From contig NZ_JABAIJ010000018.1 in assembly GCF_012641435.1 (NCBI RefSeq), positions 1 to 64,000 of the forward strand: a stretch of DNA of 64,000 nt, given 5' to 3'. Positions within the stretch are counted from its first letter, which is position 1, and every line of letters starts with the position of its first letter. The notes below the pieces were generated by a model, which saw only the letters and a list, made by a program, of their open reading frames with translations, searched no databases and was not told where the DNA came from. A program made the translations under genes and the position numbers. Positions 53,884 through 62,832 of this stretch are shown here, one piece after another. Source of the stretch: Rhizobium sp. P38BS-XIX (GTDB lineage Bacteria > Pseudomonadota > Alphaproteobacteria > Rhizobiales > Rhizobiaceae).

Positions 53884-54174
53884 TCAATTATGCTCAATTC
53901 TACCGTTTTTTATGCCGACATAATGTGCTGAAAAATAATAGCAATATTGCCTTGGTGAACTTACGAGGCACTTCATTTCCTCCTGATATACAGCGCTGAC
54001 GAAGGCGTCCCAAGTGCCTGTATTGAGGTTTTGAAGGGCAGGGGACGATGCGCTTGCGCGAGGCTGCGGATCAGAGATCTTATCGTCGGCAACTGATAAG
54101 AACGACCCTGTAAACCACGGCCGGTCCACTTTAAGTTTTTCGATTTGAAAACAAGAATCGGAGCGATTGGCCAT
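53884..54174 (-). CDS. Possible small hypothetical protein, 96 aa
   Basis: Weak candidate. The frame has WDAFVSAVYQEEMKCLVSS and a Cys/Tyr-rich tail; the ribosome site is poor. Divergent from the gene at 54314. Could be a chance frame. Confidence 0.3.
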   Translation of the reverse strand: MANRSDSCFQIEKLKVDRPWFTGSFLSVADDKISDPQPRASASSPALQNLNTGTWDAFVSAVYQEEMKCLVSSPRQYCYYFSAHYVGIKNGRIEHN

Positions 54175-54313
54175 CCGATATATCCTAGGAAGGAAAGGCC
54201 AAGCGGCCGCCGGCGTGTTCCATCATTGTATCCGGAGGAAGGGCTTGCCGTATGCTATCATCGCGGCCGCATCGCCTGCGCATAGCTTTTGGAGACGTGG
54301 GAGAGGGGCACCA

Positions 54314-54613
54314 ATGTGGAAATTCATATTTGCGATCGCAATATTGACAGGCACCGGAGTGCCGGTAATGGCAACACCACGCTATGACACGCCATCGCAC
54401 AGCTGCGCGGCAATTCAAAGTTTCGTTGCCGGCAATCGCCAGGCAATTCTGCGCTATCCCTCGCATGATGGTCGAATGACACTCTATGATCGCTATGTCT
54501 CCCAGTCAGCGCAATGCGGTCCTGGCCTGTACGGCGTGCGGGCCTATGTCCCGAGCGCCGATGGGGCATGCCCGGTCATGAATTGTCATTCGACAAGCGA
54601 GCTAGCCCCATAA
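54314..54613 (+). CDS. Small exported hypothetical protein, 99 aa
   Basis: ATG 54314 with GAGAGGGG upstream. Signal peptide MWKFIFAIAILTGTGVPVMA; the mature part has four cysteines (HSCAAI, SAQCG, GACPVMNC), which could form two disulfides in the periplasm. Resembles small DUF-type secreted rhizobial proteins, but I do not recognise a named family. Function unknown. Confidence 0.65.
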   Translation: MWKFIFAIAILTGTGVPVMATPRYDTPSHSCAAIQSFVAGNRQAILRYPSHDGRMTLYDRYVSQSAQCGPGLYGVRAYVPSADGACPVMNCHSTSELAP

Positions 54614-54780
54614 GACGACATATCGACCTCATAGCATCCGGCTAAAGATTATTGCCTCGGACTCGCTCCGGGCCGTCGGATATCTAGAGATCAGGCTCGG
54701 TTAGAGAGCACGGCCCATCCATCGATCCCCCGAAGAAGTTTGATGGATGTGGTCCTGCCGCCCTCCAGCTTGCAGAACCG

Positions 54781-55524
54781 TCAGCGGGCATCGTGGAAAA
54801 TGATGCCGACCGTGTGGCGCATGCCGGAACGTACGCGGCTCACCCCATGGCGCAGATTGACGCGATAATTCCCCTTGGAACCTCGCACCGGCCGATTGTG
54901 AACCGCGAAAGCAACCGCATCGCCCTGCCGCAGGGGCACGACATCAACGCGGCTTTGCATGCGCGGCCGCTGTTCGGTCAACACGAACTCACCGCCGGTA
55001 AAATCTCTGTCCGGTTCAGAGAGAAGAACCGCAACCTGGATTGGAAAGGCGAGATCGCCGTACAGATCCTGATGCAGGCAGTTGAAATCACCCGGAACAT
55101 ATTGAAGAAGCAGCGGTGTCGGCCTTGCCTGACCCACCTTCTGGCATTGTCTCAGGAATTCAGCGTGCTCGCCTGGATATCGCTCCTCCATTCCCATCCG
55201 TTCGTTCCAGGCATTGGCGACACTGGCAAGACGCGGATAAAGCGCGGTTCGCAAGTCACCGATCAGATCGGGAAGGGGATACTTGAAGTAGCGATACTCG
55301 CCCTTGCCGAATCCATGGCGGGCCATGACAATGTGACTGCGGAAACGGCTCTCATCGGGATAGAGCGAGGCAATCGCCGTGCATTCATCCGGCGTCAGCA
55401 ATTTTGGCATGACAGCACAGCCGAAATTATCGAGGTCTCCGACAAGCAGATTCCAGTCGTAACGGCTGATCCGGCCCTCTGCGGTGACTGGCGCCGACGC
55501 CGAGGAGAGAGTGGTCACATTCAT
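54781..55524 (-). CDS. 2OG-Fe(II) oxygenase
   Basis: 247 aa. Double-stranded beta-helix with Fe ligand motif HQDLYGD (HxD) and the distal His in RHGVSRV/RHTVGIIF, plus an Arg after it that binds 2-oxoglutarate. FPIQVAVLLSEPDRDFTGGEFVL is typical of prolyl-hydroxylase-like bacterial oxygenases. Same strand as ada (56594) and the unknown protein between, so it may act in alkylation repair or metabolite hydroxylation; it is not classical AlkB. Confidence 0.85.
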   Translation of the reverse strand: MNVTTLSSASAPVTAEGRISRYDWNLLVGDLDNFGCAVMPKLLTPDECTAIASLYPDESRFRSHIVMARHGFGKGEYRYFKYPLPDLIGDLRTALYPRLASVANAWNERMGMEERYPGEHAEFLRQCQKVGQARPTPLLLQYVPGDFNCLHQDLYGDLAFPIQVAVLLSEPDRDFTGGEFVLTEQRPRMQSRVDVVPLRQGDAVAFAVHNRPVRGSKGNYRVNLRHGVSRVRSGMRHTVGIIFHDAR

Positions 55525-55803
55525 ATTCGTCGTCCAATTTTAGAGTGTTCTTCCGGCTTAAATTACCCGGCTAATCAAGCGCCATTCACAATGTGGAACA
55601 GAGTAGGGTCGCACACCAATTTACGGAGCGACGCCAAATGGCGAGCGGCGACGTTGGTGAGTTCCATGCATGTGCCTCTTGATCCGTGACTAAGGGCGAA
55701 GCTACGCCGCCTCATGACGCTGCGAACTCCGTTCCTTGCTTTCAAATTCGGAAACCTACCGGCCTTTCCGATGAGCAGCCCCGAACCAGGGCAAAATCAA
55801 TCG

Positions 55804-56427
55804 CTACGAGGAGAGATCGCTCGAAGCATGCAATCTCAAGTGATAGCCTGCACGCATGGCCAGAACGATCGAGGGCGGCGTGATAAGCCAATCGGCAGTC
55901 TTAAGATGCCTCGGTGGAGCATAACCCACTTCTATCCAGCGATATGCCAAGCCGCCCCGAAGCATGTAAGCCGCGTCTCCGGCTGCCACCATGACGCCGT
56001 CAGGCAACTGGTGGAGCGGCGTGGAAAGCCGATGAAGCCGCTTGCGGCCGTGATCGAGACGCTCGGCGTGCAGTTCCGCATCCATCGTTGCGGCGGAAGG
56101 AACTGCCATGTGCTTGCCGGTCGCCCAACACGCACGGAACGCCTTGGCGGCACCTCGGCGGCAGTAAAAACATGGCCGGTGCCCGGCTGCGAAGGCAACG
56201 GCCTCATCAAGGAAGAACAGCTCCGTCCAGCTGCGGTTTGCCATGACCTCGCGGCGGCGTCCCTTGTATTCGCACTCGCAGACAAGCCATGCCTTGGACG
56301 ACCAGCGCCGCGTCAGCAGGGTTTTTGTTTTCGGATCGTGGATAATGCCGCGATTGCCGGTAAACAGGCCTCGCTGTGAAATGGAAACGATATCGCCGAA
56401 CGGCGTGACGCGATTTTGCAGAGGCAT
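55804..56427 (-). CDS. Conserved-looking unknown protein next to ada
   Basis: About 207 aa from ATG 56427 (MPLQNRVTPFGDIV); 56448 is an alternative. Not recognised by name. Contains CFYCRRGAAKAFR (a Cys pair, possibly zinc or redox) and CECEYKGRRREVM. Lies between ada and the oxygenase on the same strand, 166 bases past the ada stop, suggesting a functional tie to alkylation response. Confidence 0.65.
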   Translation of the reverse strand: MPLQNRVTPFGDIVSISQRGLFTGNRGIIHDPKTKTLLTRRWSSKAWLVCECEYKGRRREVMANRSWTELFFLDEAVAFAAGHRPCFYCRRGAAKAFRACWATGKHMAVPSAATMDAELHAERLDHGRKRLHRLSTPLHQLPDGVMVAAGDAAYMLRGGLAYRWIEVGYAPPRHLKTADWLITPPSIVLAMRAGYHLRLHASSDLSS

Positions 56428-56593
56428 GGTTCTTGTCCCTCGAGACAATGGGTCGATCGGCCTTTGCGCCGAACCGTCATTCGGGGATGACGCATGATCG
56501 CAATATCGCCGTCGGTTGGCCCTTGTGCAACAGGGGCGATGGTGTGCAAGATGATCGTAGAACTCGATGATGAGGCAAGTATCCGCCGCTCAT

Positions 56594-57688
56594 CTAGGCG
56601 TTCCTTTTTGCTTCTCGATCGAGAAGCTCCTGTTTGCGATCGATACCCCACGCATAACCCGAAACCGCACCATCGTTGCGAACCACTCGGTGGCAGGGGA
56701 TTGCCACGGCATGCCTGTTTGCGGCGCAGGCTCCGGCAACAGCTCTTGTGGCGGAGGGCAAACCGATCCTATGGGCAATTTTAGAATAGGACATGCGCTC
56801 GCCGGCCGGAATATTCTGTAATGCCAGCCATACGCGGCGCTGAAATACCGTGCCTCTGGCATCGAGAGGCAGATCAAGCCCGATGCCGGGATTTTCGACG
56901 AGGCCGACCACCCGCGATATGAGCGCCTCATAATCGCGATCGGCGCCGATAAGTCGAGCCTTTGGAAAGCGATCCTGAAGATCGCGCAGGAGGGTCTCCG
57001 GCTCGTCGCCAAGAAGGATCGCGGCGATGCCCTTTGCGCTCGAGGCGACCAGGATCGAACCCAGCGATGTTTGGCCGGCCGCAAATCGTATTTCCTCCTT
57101 GTCCCCGCCACGACGATACTGCGTTGGGGTCATGCCAAGCATCTCGGTCGATTTCTCATAGAAGCGGCTGCTTGAATTGAAGCCGGCATCATAGATCGCT
57201 GCCGTAACGCTGGTGCCGTCATCGAGATTTTGGCGCACCCTCCTGGCGCGATGGGCTGCCGCATAGGCTTTCGGCGTCAAACCAGTTGCGGCCTTGAACA
57301 GGCGATGAAAATAACTGGGGCTGCGGCCGATCGCGTCCGCCAAATCCTCCAGCGAGGGCGATGTTTCGCTTTCCTCGATGATCCGGCAGGCCTTTGCCGC
57401 CAGAGCTGCGTTTTCATGCTGCAGAGAAACCCTCTCAGGATGGCAGCGTCTGCATGATCGAAAGCCGGTGGCACGAGCGGTTTCCAACGTGTCATGTAGG
57501 GTCACATTCACCGGATTGGCCAATCGTGACGGACAGGACGGCCGGCAATAGACTCCCGTCGTCGAAACAGAATACCAAAAGTCACCATCTGCCGCTTTGT
57601 CTCGAGAGAGAAGGGCGATCCAGCGTGGATCTGTCGTGCCGAGATCCTGATACAGATCAGGAATGGAAGCGCGCTTTGATCTCATCAT
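56594..57688 (-). CDS. ada: Ada: bifunctional regulator / O6-methylguanine-DNA methyltransferase
   Basis: 364 aa from ATG 57688 (MMRSKRASIPDLY). Domains in order: Ada zinc domain with Cys48 in TGVYCRPSC, Cys52 and CRRC (phosphotriester methyl acceptor and Zn ligands); AraC-type HTH (LADAIGRSPSYFHRLFKAATGLTP); C-terminal methyltransferase with the active-site IPCHRVVRNDGAVSGYAWG. Senses and repairs methylated DNA, then activates its regulon. AAAGG lies upstream of the start. Confidence 0.95.
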   Translation of the reverse strand: MMRSKRASIPDLYQDLGTTDPRWIALLSRDKAADGDFWYSVSTTGVYCRPSCPSRLANPVNVTLHDTLETARATGFRSCRRCHPERVSLQHENAALAAKACRIIEESETSPSLEDLADAIGRSPSYFHRLFKAATGLTPKAYAAAHRARRVRQNLDDGTSVTAAIYDAGFNSSSRFYEKSTEMLGMTPTQYRRGGDKEEIRFAAGQTSLGSILVASSAKGIAAILLGDEPETLLRDLQDRFPKARLIGADRDYEALISRVVGLVENPGIGLDLPLDARGTVFQRRVWLALQNIPAGERMSYSKIAHRIGLPSATRAVAGACAANRHAVAIPCHRVVRNDGAVSGYAWGIDRKQELLDREAKRNA

Positions 57689-57784
57689 TCCAACCTTTCG
57701 GTTTTCCGGGTTATTCGAGCCTGCAACCAAAGCGGTTCGATGCCCACCCGGTTCTTGCCGCAGGACCTTCGAATGACGGATGAA

Positions 57785-57813
57785 GGGCTCGCGACGGTAT
57801 TCGTCGCAAGCCC
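57785..57813. terminator. Hairpin between the SnoaL-like gene and ada
   Basis: Stem of 11 pairs with one mismatch (arms GGGCTCGCGACG and CGTCGCAAGCCC) around a GTATT loop, about 20 bases beyond the stop of the 57834 gene. Positioned as that gene's terminator, before the ada promoter. Confidence 0.55.
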
Positions 57814-57833
57814 GTTTCTTCCGTTAGATCGGA

Positions 57834-58283
57834 TCAGGCGACTTTGATCAGACCGAGTTGAGTGAGCGCGGTCACGCCGTCATCAAGACCGATTTCCTCG
57901 ACGATTTTTCCATCGATCACTTTCAGGACGGTGGTTCCGGTGAAGTGCATCTTGCGACCCGTGCCGACTGGAAGACCACCGATCAGGAAGTCGTTGAAAG
58001 CCGGGCCTGTATGGGTTCCGCCGCCTTCCCATTGGCCGACGACGTAATCGCCTTCCGCCAGAAGGTCTGCGGTGCCCCAAAAACCGAGGTCCGGAAATGC
58101 AGCCCGGAAGTCGACCATGAAAGCCTTGATATCTTCGCGACCACGGCGTGGCTCATGGAGCGAATACTTCAGAAGCATATCAGGTGCCGCGATCTCGTCG
58201 ATGACGGACAGATCTACTGTCTTGCCCCAGAACTCGGTGAACCAGCGACCGACTATCGCCTTGTTGTCGTCTTCTTTGCTCAT
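57834..58283 (-). CDS. SnoaL-like polyketide cyclase/ester cyclase family protein
   Basis: 149 aa from ATG 58283 (MSKEDDNKAIVG). NTF2-like fold with FTEFWGKTVDLSVIDEIAAPD, RGREDIKAFMVDFRAAFPDLGFWG and VVGQWEGGGTHTGPAF, the ester-cyclase pattern. Many members are not polyketide enzymes, and the substrate is unknown. Isolated between ada and repC. Confidence 0.85.
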   Translation of the reverse strand: MSKEDDNKAIVGRWFTEFWGKTVDLSVIDEIAAPDMLLKYSLHEPRRGREDIKAFMVDFRAAFPDLGFWGTADLLAEGDYVVGQWEGGGTHTGPAFNDFLIGGLPVGTGRKMHFTGTTVLKVIDGKIVEEIGLDDGVTALTQLGLIKVA

Positions 58284-58440
58284 TGAAACAATCCTCATAT
58301 TCCATCTCAGGGATCATCGAACCGATCGATGTCCTGGAAATAGTCCTATTGGAGTGTTCCCTTGCTCAAACTCCGGTTCTTGCCTTCAAAACCGAGATTG
58401 GGTGCCAACCGATATCAGAGATTGCCAATATCGAAGACGC

Positions 58441-59664
58441 CTAGGATGCCTTTCTGACATTAAGGTTGTTTGGGCTGTTGGCTCGCAGCAGCGCCATCAA
58501 AACCGGGCCAAGCGAAAATTCGCCACGTGCTGCTTTCATTGTCAGATCTCGGAGATAACCGCCGGCTGAATTGATATGTCCAGCCCGCTCTAGGATGCAG
58601 GCAATAGTCGCGGCCGCATTTTCAGGCCCCATCACGTCACAGGCATCCTGATAGGCCGATGGGCTGACGTTCAAGATCGAGCGTACGACAATCGCCGCCG
58701 ACATCATCTCGCGCCAATTGTCGATCGTGCCTTTCGGGCCATACGCCACGATGTCCGGGCAGGCCTTCAACACAAGCGCAAGTGGGAACACCCGCATGGT
58801 TTCCCCACGAGGGTCGTTCTTTTTCTCCGTAATTGCTCCCCGCTCTTTTTCAGAGCCTGGTTCAAGTTCATAGAAAGATTCGGATTCTGAACTCTGTTTG
58901 TGGTGCTCACTATGAGCATCATTGGTGCTCGAATTTTCGGTTTCATCCTGCATTTCCAACAGGTTGACGACTTCGCTGCGCAGGAGCTCCATTTCGTCCA
59001 AAATCAGGTCGATGGTTCTGATGGTCGGGCTACGGGGAATGCGGTCGACGAGGCTCTCATAAAGGCTTTCGATAATCGACCAGTTGCCTGGAATGCCGTC
59101 CTCGATTGCCGCGGCAACAAGCTTGCGGACGTCTCGACGGCAAATTGTCAGATTTTCCTTGGCCCGGCGGAGCGCAATCCGATCGGCTGCGACTTGCTGC
59201 GCCATGGCGGCAAGTTCTTCATAACGTGCCAGAAGCGGCGAAATGTCGAAACCGAAGGCATTCTCGATCTCGCCTGTCCTGTTCTTGCGGGCGTAACGCT
59301 TGCCGTTGGCGCTGTCCTTTCGAAGGATCAGGCCGGCGTCGACCAGCAAGGCCAGGTGCCGTCGCAAGGTAGCGCCCGCGATGCCATGGGCTCGCAAGCT
59401 CAATTGTGCGTTCGAAGGAAAGACGATGAGCTGCGCGTCCTGGCGTAGCTCGTTTTCAGGATAGAAGCTCAGCAGCGCATCGAGAACGGCAAGACTGCGG
59501 TCTTGAAGACCGAGCAATTCCCTTGCTTCCGATGCGTCCCTGAAGATTTTCCATTTATCAGCTGATTTGCCGGGCGCGATCTCGGCCGCAGCAACATGCT
59601 GCCGCACCAAGGCAAGCGAAGCCGGCCGGCGCCCAAATGGCGTCGTCACAGTTCCAATCTGCAT
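58441..59664 (-). CDS. repC: RepC replication initiator
   Basis: 407 aa, third gene of the repABC operon. N-terminal MQIGTVTTPFGRRPASLALVRQHV and the winged-helix LSLRAHGIAGATLRRHLALLVDAGLILRKDSANGKRYAR match the family. It initiates replication; the origin (oriV) lies within repC. A repeat inside (TGCTCA/TGAGCA at 58914-58928 plus a second GGTGCTC at 58932) may contribute. GGTGAGGG precedes the ATG. Expression is limited by the ctRNA in the repB-repC gap. Confidence 0.95.
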   Translation of the reverse strand: MQIGTVTTPFGRRPASLALVRQHVAAAEIAPGKSADKWKIFRDASEARELLGLQDRSLAVLDALLSFYPENELRQDAQLIVFPSNAQLSLRAHGIAGATLRRHLALLVDAGLILRKDSANGKRYARKNRTGEIENAFGFDISPLLARYEELAAMAQQVAADRIALRRAKENLTICRRDVRKLVAAAIEDGIPGNWSIIESLYESLVDRIPRSPTIRTIDLILDEMELLRSEVVNLLEMQDETENSSTNDAHSEHHKQSSESESFYELEPGSEKERGAITEKKNDPRGETMRVFPLALVLKACPDIVAYGPKGTIDNWREMMSAAIVVRSILNVSPSAYQDACDVMGPENAAATIACILERAGHINSAGGYLRDLTMKAARGEFSLGPVLMALLRANSPNNLNVRKAS

Positions 59665-59724
59665 TTTCCCTCACCTACAAGAGGGCAAAAAAAATCCGCT
59701 CACCAAAAACGGTGCCAAAAACTC

Positions 59725-59753
59725 TTGACTGGGATTCGTGAAAATGCGATTCT
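59725..59753 (+). promoter_or_regulatory. Promoter of the repABC ctRNA
   Basis: TTGACT (59725-59730), 17 bases, GATTCT (59748-59753), on the strand opposite repABC, as for known countertranscribed RNAs of this family. Confidence 0.6.
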
Positions 59754-59759
59754 TCAGTT

Positions 59760-59811
59760 GCTACATTGAAGAGAAGGCTTCCACGACGGCAACGTTTGGG
59801 GGCCTTTTTTC
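59760..59811 (+). ncRNA. Countertranscribed antisense RNA (ctRNA/incA) controlling repC
   Basis: In the 198-base repB-repC gap, opposite strand. From the inferred start near 59760 the sequence runs into a terminator stem AGGCTTCC (59775-59782) / GGGGGCCT (59798-59805) followed by six T (59805-59810). Size about 50 nt fits repABC ctRNAs, which repress repC translation and determine incompatibility. Confidence 0.75.
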
Positions 59812-59862
59812 TTTTGCCAGACTTCCTTTCTCTGAAATCTGCCGACAGTCCCCAAGGGACGA

Positions 59863-60906
59863 TCATGCGTTCCTATTGTTTCTTTGACGTGTGAAACGCT
59901 CGACAAGGTCGGGCATTTCGTTCTCAACGAATTTCAAGAATTCAAGGCCGAGCGGCCCGTCGGCGGAAATGCGAACATCTCTTGCCGACTTCAAAAGAGT
60001 GACGAGCTTGTCTCCAGCCGCATCGGCGATCGATGTCAGGGAAACCTGCGGTTCGGATGCCGGCTTTACAGCACCAAGCGCCCGCTGGAATCGTTCGTTC
60101 GATGACGCAGGCGCCTTATCGGTTGTCTTCAATGCATTGCGCGCGGCCTCAAGCGCACCTGGCGTGGATGAAATCGTCTTGGCGAAATCAATCCAGCGAG
60201 GCCGCCCGATCTTCGGAGCGCGGCCAATCGCTTCAATCACATCGGCGGGAACCGAGCGATAGACACTGCGCATGCGGGCGAGTTCCGTGTGCTCGATGGA
60301 AAGCGCGGCATAGATATCCCGCGCCTTGATGCCGGCATCGTCCATGCGCGAGGCGAACAACACCCGCTCGATCCAGGTGAGATCCTGTCTGCTGGCATTT
60401 TCGATGCCCTGGGCCACGACCAGATCGAGATCCGATATCTCCACCTCGATGGAGCGTACCGGTCGGCCCAGTTCGAGTGCTGCCCGCCATCTGCGATGAC
60501 CGTAAACGACTTGGTATCGGCCCTCTGCCGAAGGATGGCGCCGAACCTGAATTGGAACCTTCTGGCCTTCCGTCTCAATCGAGCGCTTGAAGCTGTCGAA
60601 GTCCTTCGGATCATCATCCGGCAGCCGATCGGGGTAGGGGGACGGATCGATCGTCTTCGGATCGAGATCGTGGATTGAGCCTTCACCGGATTCGATAATG
60701 GCTCGCAGACGATCGCGCTCAGCACGGATGTCGCCTATTGCGCGATGAGCGGCACCGATCACGCCGGCACCGACACGCGTTGTTTGAGGTGGCTGTGCTT
60801 GAGAAGGATCAGATGCAGCCGGAGCGACCTCGGCATCACTATTCTCGAGCGAAGCTGACAGCAGGCCGAAACTGGCAACGATAGATTTGCGAGGGTTTTT
60901 GCTCAT
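59863..60906 (-). CDS. repB: RepB, ParB-type partition protein
   Basis: 347 aa from ATG 60906 (MSKNPRKSIVASFG), whose ATGA overlaps the repA stop; the longer upstream frame is a shadow of repA. ParB/Sulfiredoxin domain: DPKTIDPSPYPDRLP, PIQVRRHPSAEGRYQVVYGHRRWRAALELG (GHRR motif), then HTH GIKARDIYAALSIEHTELARM. Binds parS sites and helps RepA in plasmid segregation and operon repression. Confidence 0.95.
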   Translation of the reverse strand: MSKNPRKSIVASFGLLSASLENSDAEVAPAASDPSQAQPPQTTRVGAGVIGAAHRAIGDIRAERDRLRAIIESGEGSIHDLDPKTIDPSPYPDRLPDDDPKDFDSFKRSIETEGQKVPIQVRRHPSAEGRYQVVYGHRRWRAALELGRPVRSIEVEISDLDLVVAQGIENASRQDLTWIERVLFASRMDDAGIKARDIYAALSIEHTELARMRSVYRSVPADVIEAIGRAPKIGRPRWIDFAKTISSTPGALEAARNALKTTDKAPASSNERFQRALGAVKPASEPQVSLTSIADAAGDKLVTLLKSARDVRISADGPLGLEFLKFVENEMPDLVERFTRQRNNRNA

Positions 60907-62126
60907 CCGCGACCCCAACTCGTATTGATCAGTTCTATGATGGCCTCGTTGACGGCATCGACCGCTTCGCGCGCACGCTTGTGCGTATCGCGCCCGATCT
61001 GTCCCCATTCCAGTTCATAGACCGAACGCTTGGCGAGGCCAGCGGCTTCGACCGCCGTGCTCTCAATTGCCGTCGGCAGGAGAACGTCAGAGCCAAACAG
61101 ATGGCGCAGCATCGCGACCACTTGGGACTGCGGCCCGTCATTCGGATCGTGACGGGTCACCAGATAGCGAATGAAATCCTGATCGAGCTGCGCACCGCTC
61201 TCATTCAGCACGCTGATAAGGTCGCCCATCATCAGCAGAAACTGGCTCATCGATGCGACATCGAGCATGGCCGGATGCACGGTGATGATCATGCTGGTTG
61301 CGGCGTAGATCGCGCTGAGAGTGAGGAAGCCGAGCGAAGGCGGCGTATCGAGAATGACCACGTCATAGTCATCGTCGACTTCGGCAAGCACCAGTTTGAG
61401 GCGCTCGAAGAAGATCGCGCCGGATCCGGATCTGTTGGCCAGGACCCGGGGTGTTTCGTGCTCGTATTCCATGACCTCCAGATTGCCGGGAATCAGATCC
61501 ACGCCATCAAAGTAGGTCTTGCGAATGATATCGCGGATAGGCCGGCGTTCTGCTTCGTCGTAGCGCAGCGCGGCATAGATGGTTTCGTTGGCACCGACAT
61601 CGATCTCCGGCTGTGCACCGAACATGGCGGACAACGATGCCTGCGGATCGAGATCGAGGGCAAGCACGCGATAACCCTGGAGAGCGAGATAATGCGCGAG
61701 ATGGACGCATGTTGTCGTCTTGGCGCTGCCGCCCTTGAAATTGGCGATCGCCAGAATCTGCATGGGCTCGCCCGGCCGGCGACGCGGCAGAAAGCGCAAA
61801 GCCTCCGAAGGCTTTTGCTTGGCGAATAGTTCGCGCAGCTCATTGACCTGAGCCAAGGTATAGACCCGATGATTGTTCTCAAGGCGGCTTGGAACAGGGC
61901 CTCGGCCTTCACTCGACATCAGCTTCAGGGTCGAATCCGGAATCGAGGTCAGCTTGGATACTTCGTTGGTCAGGAATTGCCGCAGGGCCTTTTCAGACCT
62001 CGGCGGATACATGCGCGTTCTCAGCTGCTGAAGCTGGCTCGACAATAGGCTTGCATGGCGCGTAATCTTGCTGCCTGCATCTTCCTTGGACGGCATTGCC
62101 GTCTGTGTTTGTTGCGCTATCGCCAT
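60903..62126 (-). CDS. repA: RepA, ParA-type partition ATPase and autorepressor
   Basis: 407 aa from ATG 62126 (MAIAQQTQTAM), with GAGGG upstream. N-terminal HTH-like segment (LTSIPDSTLKLMSSEGRGPVPSRLENNHRVYTLAQ), then Walker ATPase: deviant A motif KGGSAKTTT, DLDPQASLSAMFG, VVILDTPPSLGF. Segregates the replicon and represses repABC with RepB. Palindromes at 62173-62232 lie in its promoter region. Confidence 0.95.
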   Translation of the reverse strand: MAIAQQTQTAMPSKEDAGSKITRHASLLSSQLQQLRTRMYPPRSEKALRQFLTNEVSKLTSIPDSTLKLMSSEGRGPVPSRLENNHRVYTLAQVNELRELFAKQKPSEALRFLPRRRPGEPMQILAIANFKGGSAKTTTCVHLAHYLALQGYRVLALDLDPQASLSAMFGAQPEIDVGANETIYAALRYDEAERRPIRDIIRKTYFDGVDLIPGNLEVMEYEHETPRVLANRSGSGAIFFERLKLVLAEVDDDYDVVILDTPPSLGFLTLSAIYAATSMIITVHPAMLDVASMSQFLLMMGDLISVLNESGAQLDQDFIRYLVTRHDPNDGPQSQVVAMLRHLFGSDVLLPTAIESTAVEAAGLAKRSVYELEWGQIGRDTHKRAREAVDAVNEAIIELINTSWGRG

Positions 62127-62172
62127 CTGTCCCTCTTGGCGGCTGATCACCGGCTTGCCGGCCTTTGCCCGC

Positions 62173-62199
62173 CAAAGATAGAACACGATTCTATCTTTG
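62173..62199. repeat. Inverted repeat upstream of repA
   Basis: 11-bp perfect arms CAAAGATAGAA and TTCTATCTTTG with 5-base spacer CACGA, 47-73 bases upstream of the repA start. Likely RepA operator or partition (parS-like) site. Confidence 0.65.
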
Positions 62200-62215
62200 C
62201 GTCCAGAGAATAACG

Positions 62216-62232
62216 GTTAACGCCCCGTTAAC
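62216..62232. repeat. Second palindrome upstream of repA
   Basis: GTTAACG, three bases, CGTTAAC (7-bp perfect arms). Beside the first repeat; a further candidate RepA/RepB binding site. Confidence 0.55.
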
Positions 62233-62588
62233 GTTGAGAGAAAAAGAAGCCGACTAATATTCTCTAAGTCGTTATTTTTATGTCATATTTCGAACAGTGC
62301 GTAATCCTGGTGAATTGCGGTTTCCCACACCTTCTCCAACACTTCCGCCGTCCATGTGACCAGATGGTGCCCGCAAAATGCATGGGGAGAGGAGAATCAC
62401 CGACTCACTTTTGACAAATTGAAGGCACCGCCGCTGGTTCGGCGCGACGTCGATGGGCGCTTTTATCATCTCTTGGTGAAGCGCTCTGGCCTGGCGCCCA
62501 CGAGAACTGCAGGGTAAGCGTGTGCAGGCAGTTGCGTCCGCTTATCAACCGGCTATCGTCACACTGCGATTCGCTACCTGGAGGATTT

Positions 62589-62768
62589 ATGCGTCAGCAG
62601 ACAAAGCCGTTTATTGTCGAAATCAAGCAGTCTCGGAAATCGAAGCCGACGGATCGCAAGACGTCGATTTGGGGAAAGCTGGAGTTGACGCTCGATCAGG
62701 ATATCGAGAGGGAAGCGCCTGCGGCGCCGACGGCTGCGGAAGACAATACGCAGCTCCAATCGCGCTAA
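62589..62768 (+). CDS. Small conserved-type protein beside repABC, 59 aa
   Basis: ATG 62589 (MRQQTKPFIVEIKQSRKSKP) preceded by GGAGG, which is preferred over the longer frame from 62520. Small basic N-terminus and acidic/Ala-rich C-terminus; proteins starting KPFIVEIK are often found next to rhizobial repABC loci (recalled, not checked). Function unknown. Confidence 0.6.
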   Translation: MRQQTKPFIVEIKQSRKSKPTDRKTSIWGKLELTLDQDIEREAPAAPTAAEDNTQLQSR

Positions 62769-62832
62769 ATGATTTTGGCTTGAGTCTTTGACTGGCAGTC
62801 TGGGTCGTCCCAAGCGGTGTGATGACCTGCCG

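Larger units (their letters stand above)
62127..62588. other. repABC promoter region
   Basis: About 460 bases between divergent repA and the small gene at 62589. Holds the palindromes listed next and AT-rich sequence around 62230-62290; no credible gene in the remainder. Confidence 0.55.

Noticed and set aside
62007..62027. parS-like GTTCTCAGCTG inside repA
   Set aside because: Only the left half matches a symmetric repABC parS form; the right half CTGAAG does not, and it is within coding sequence.
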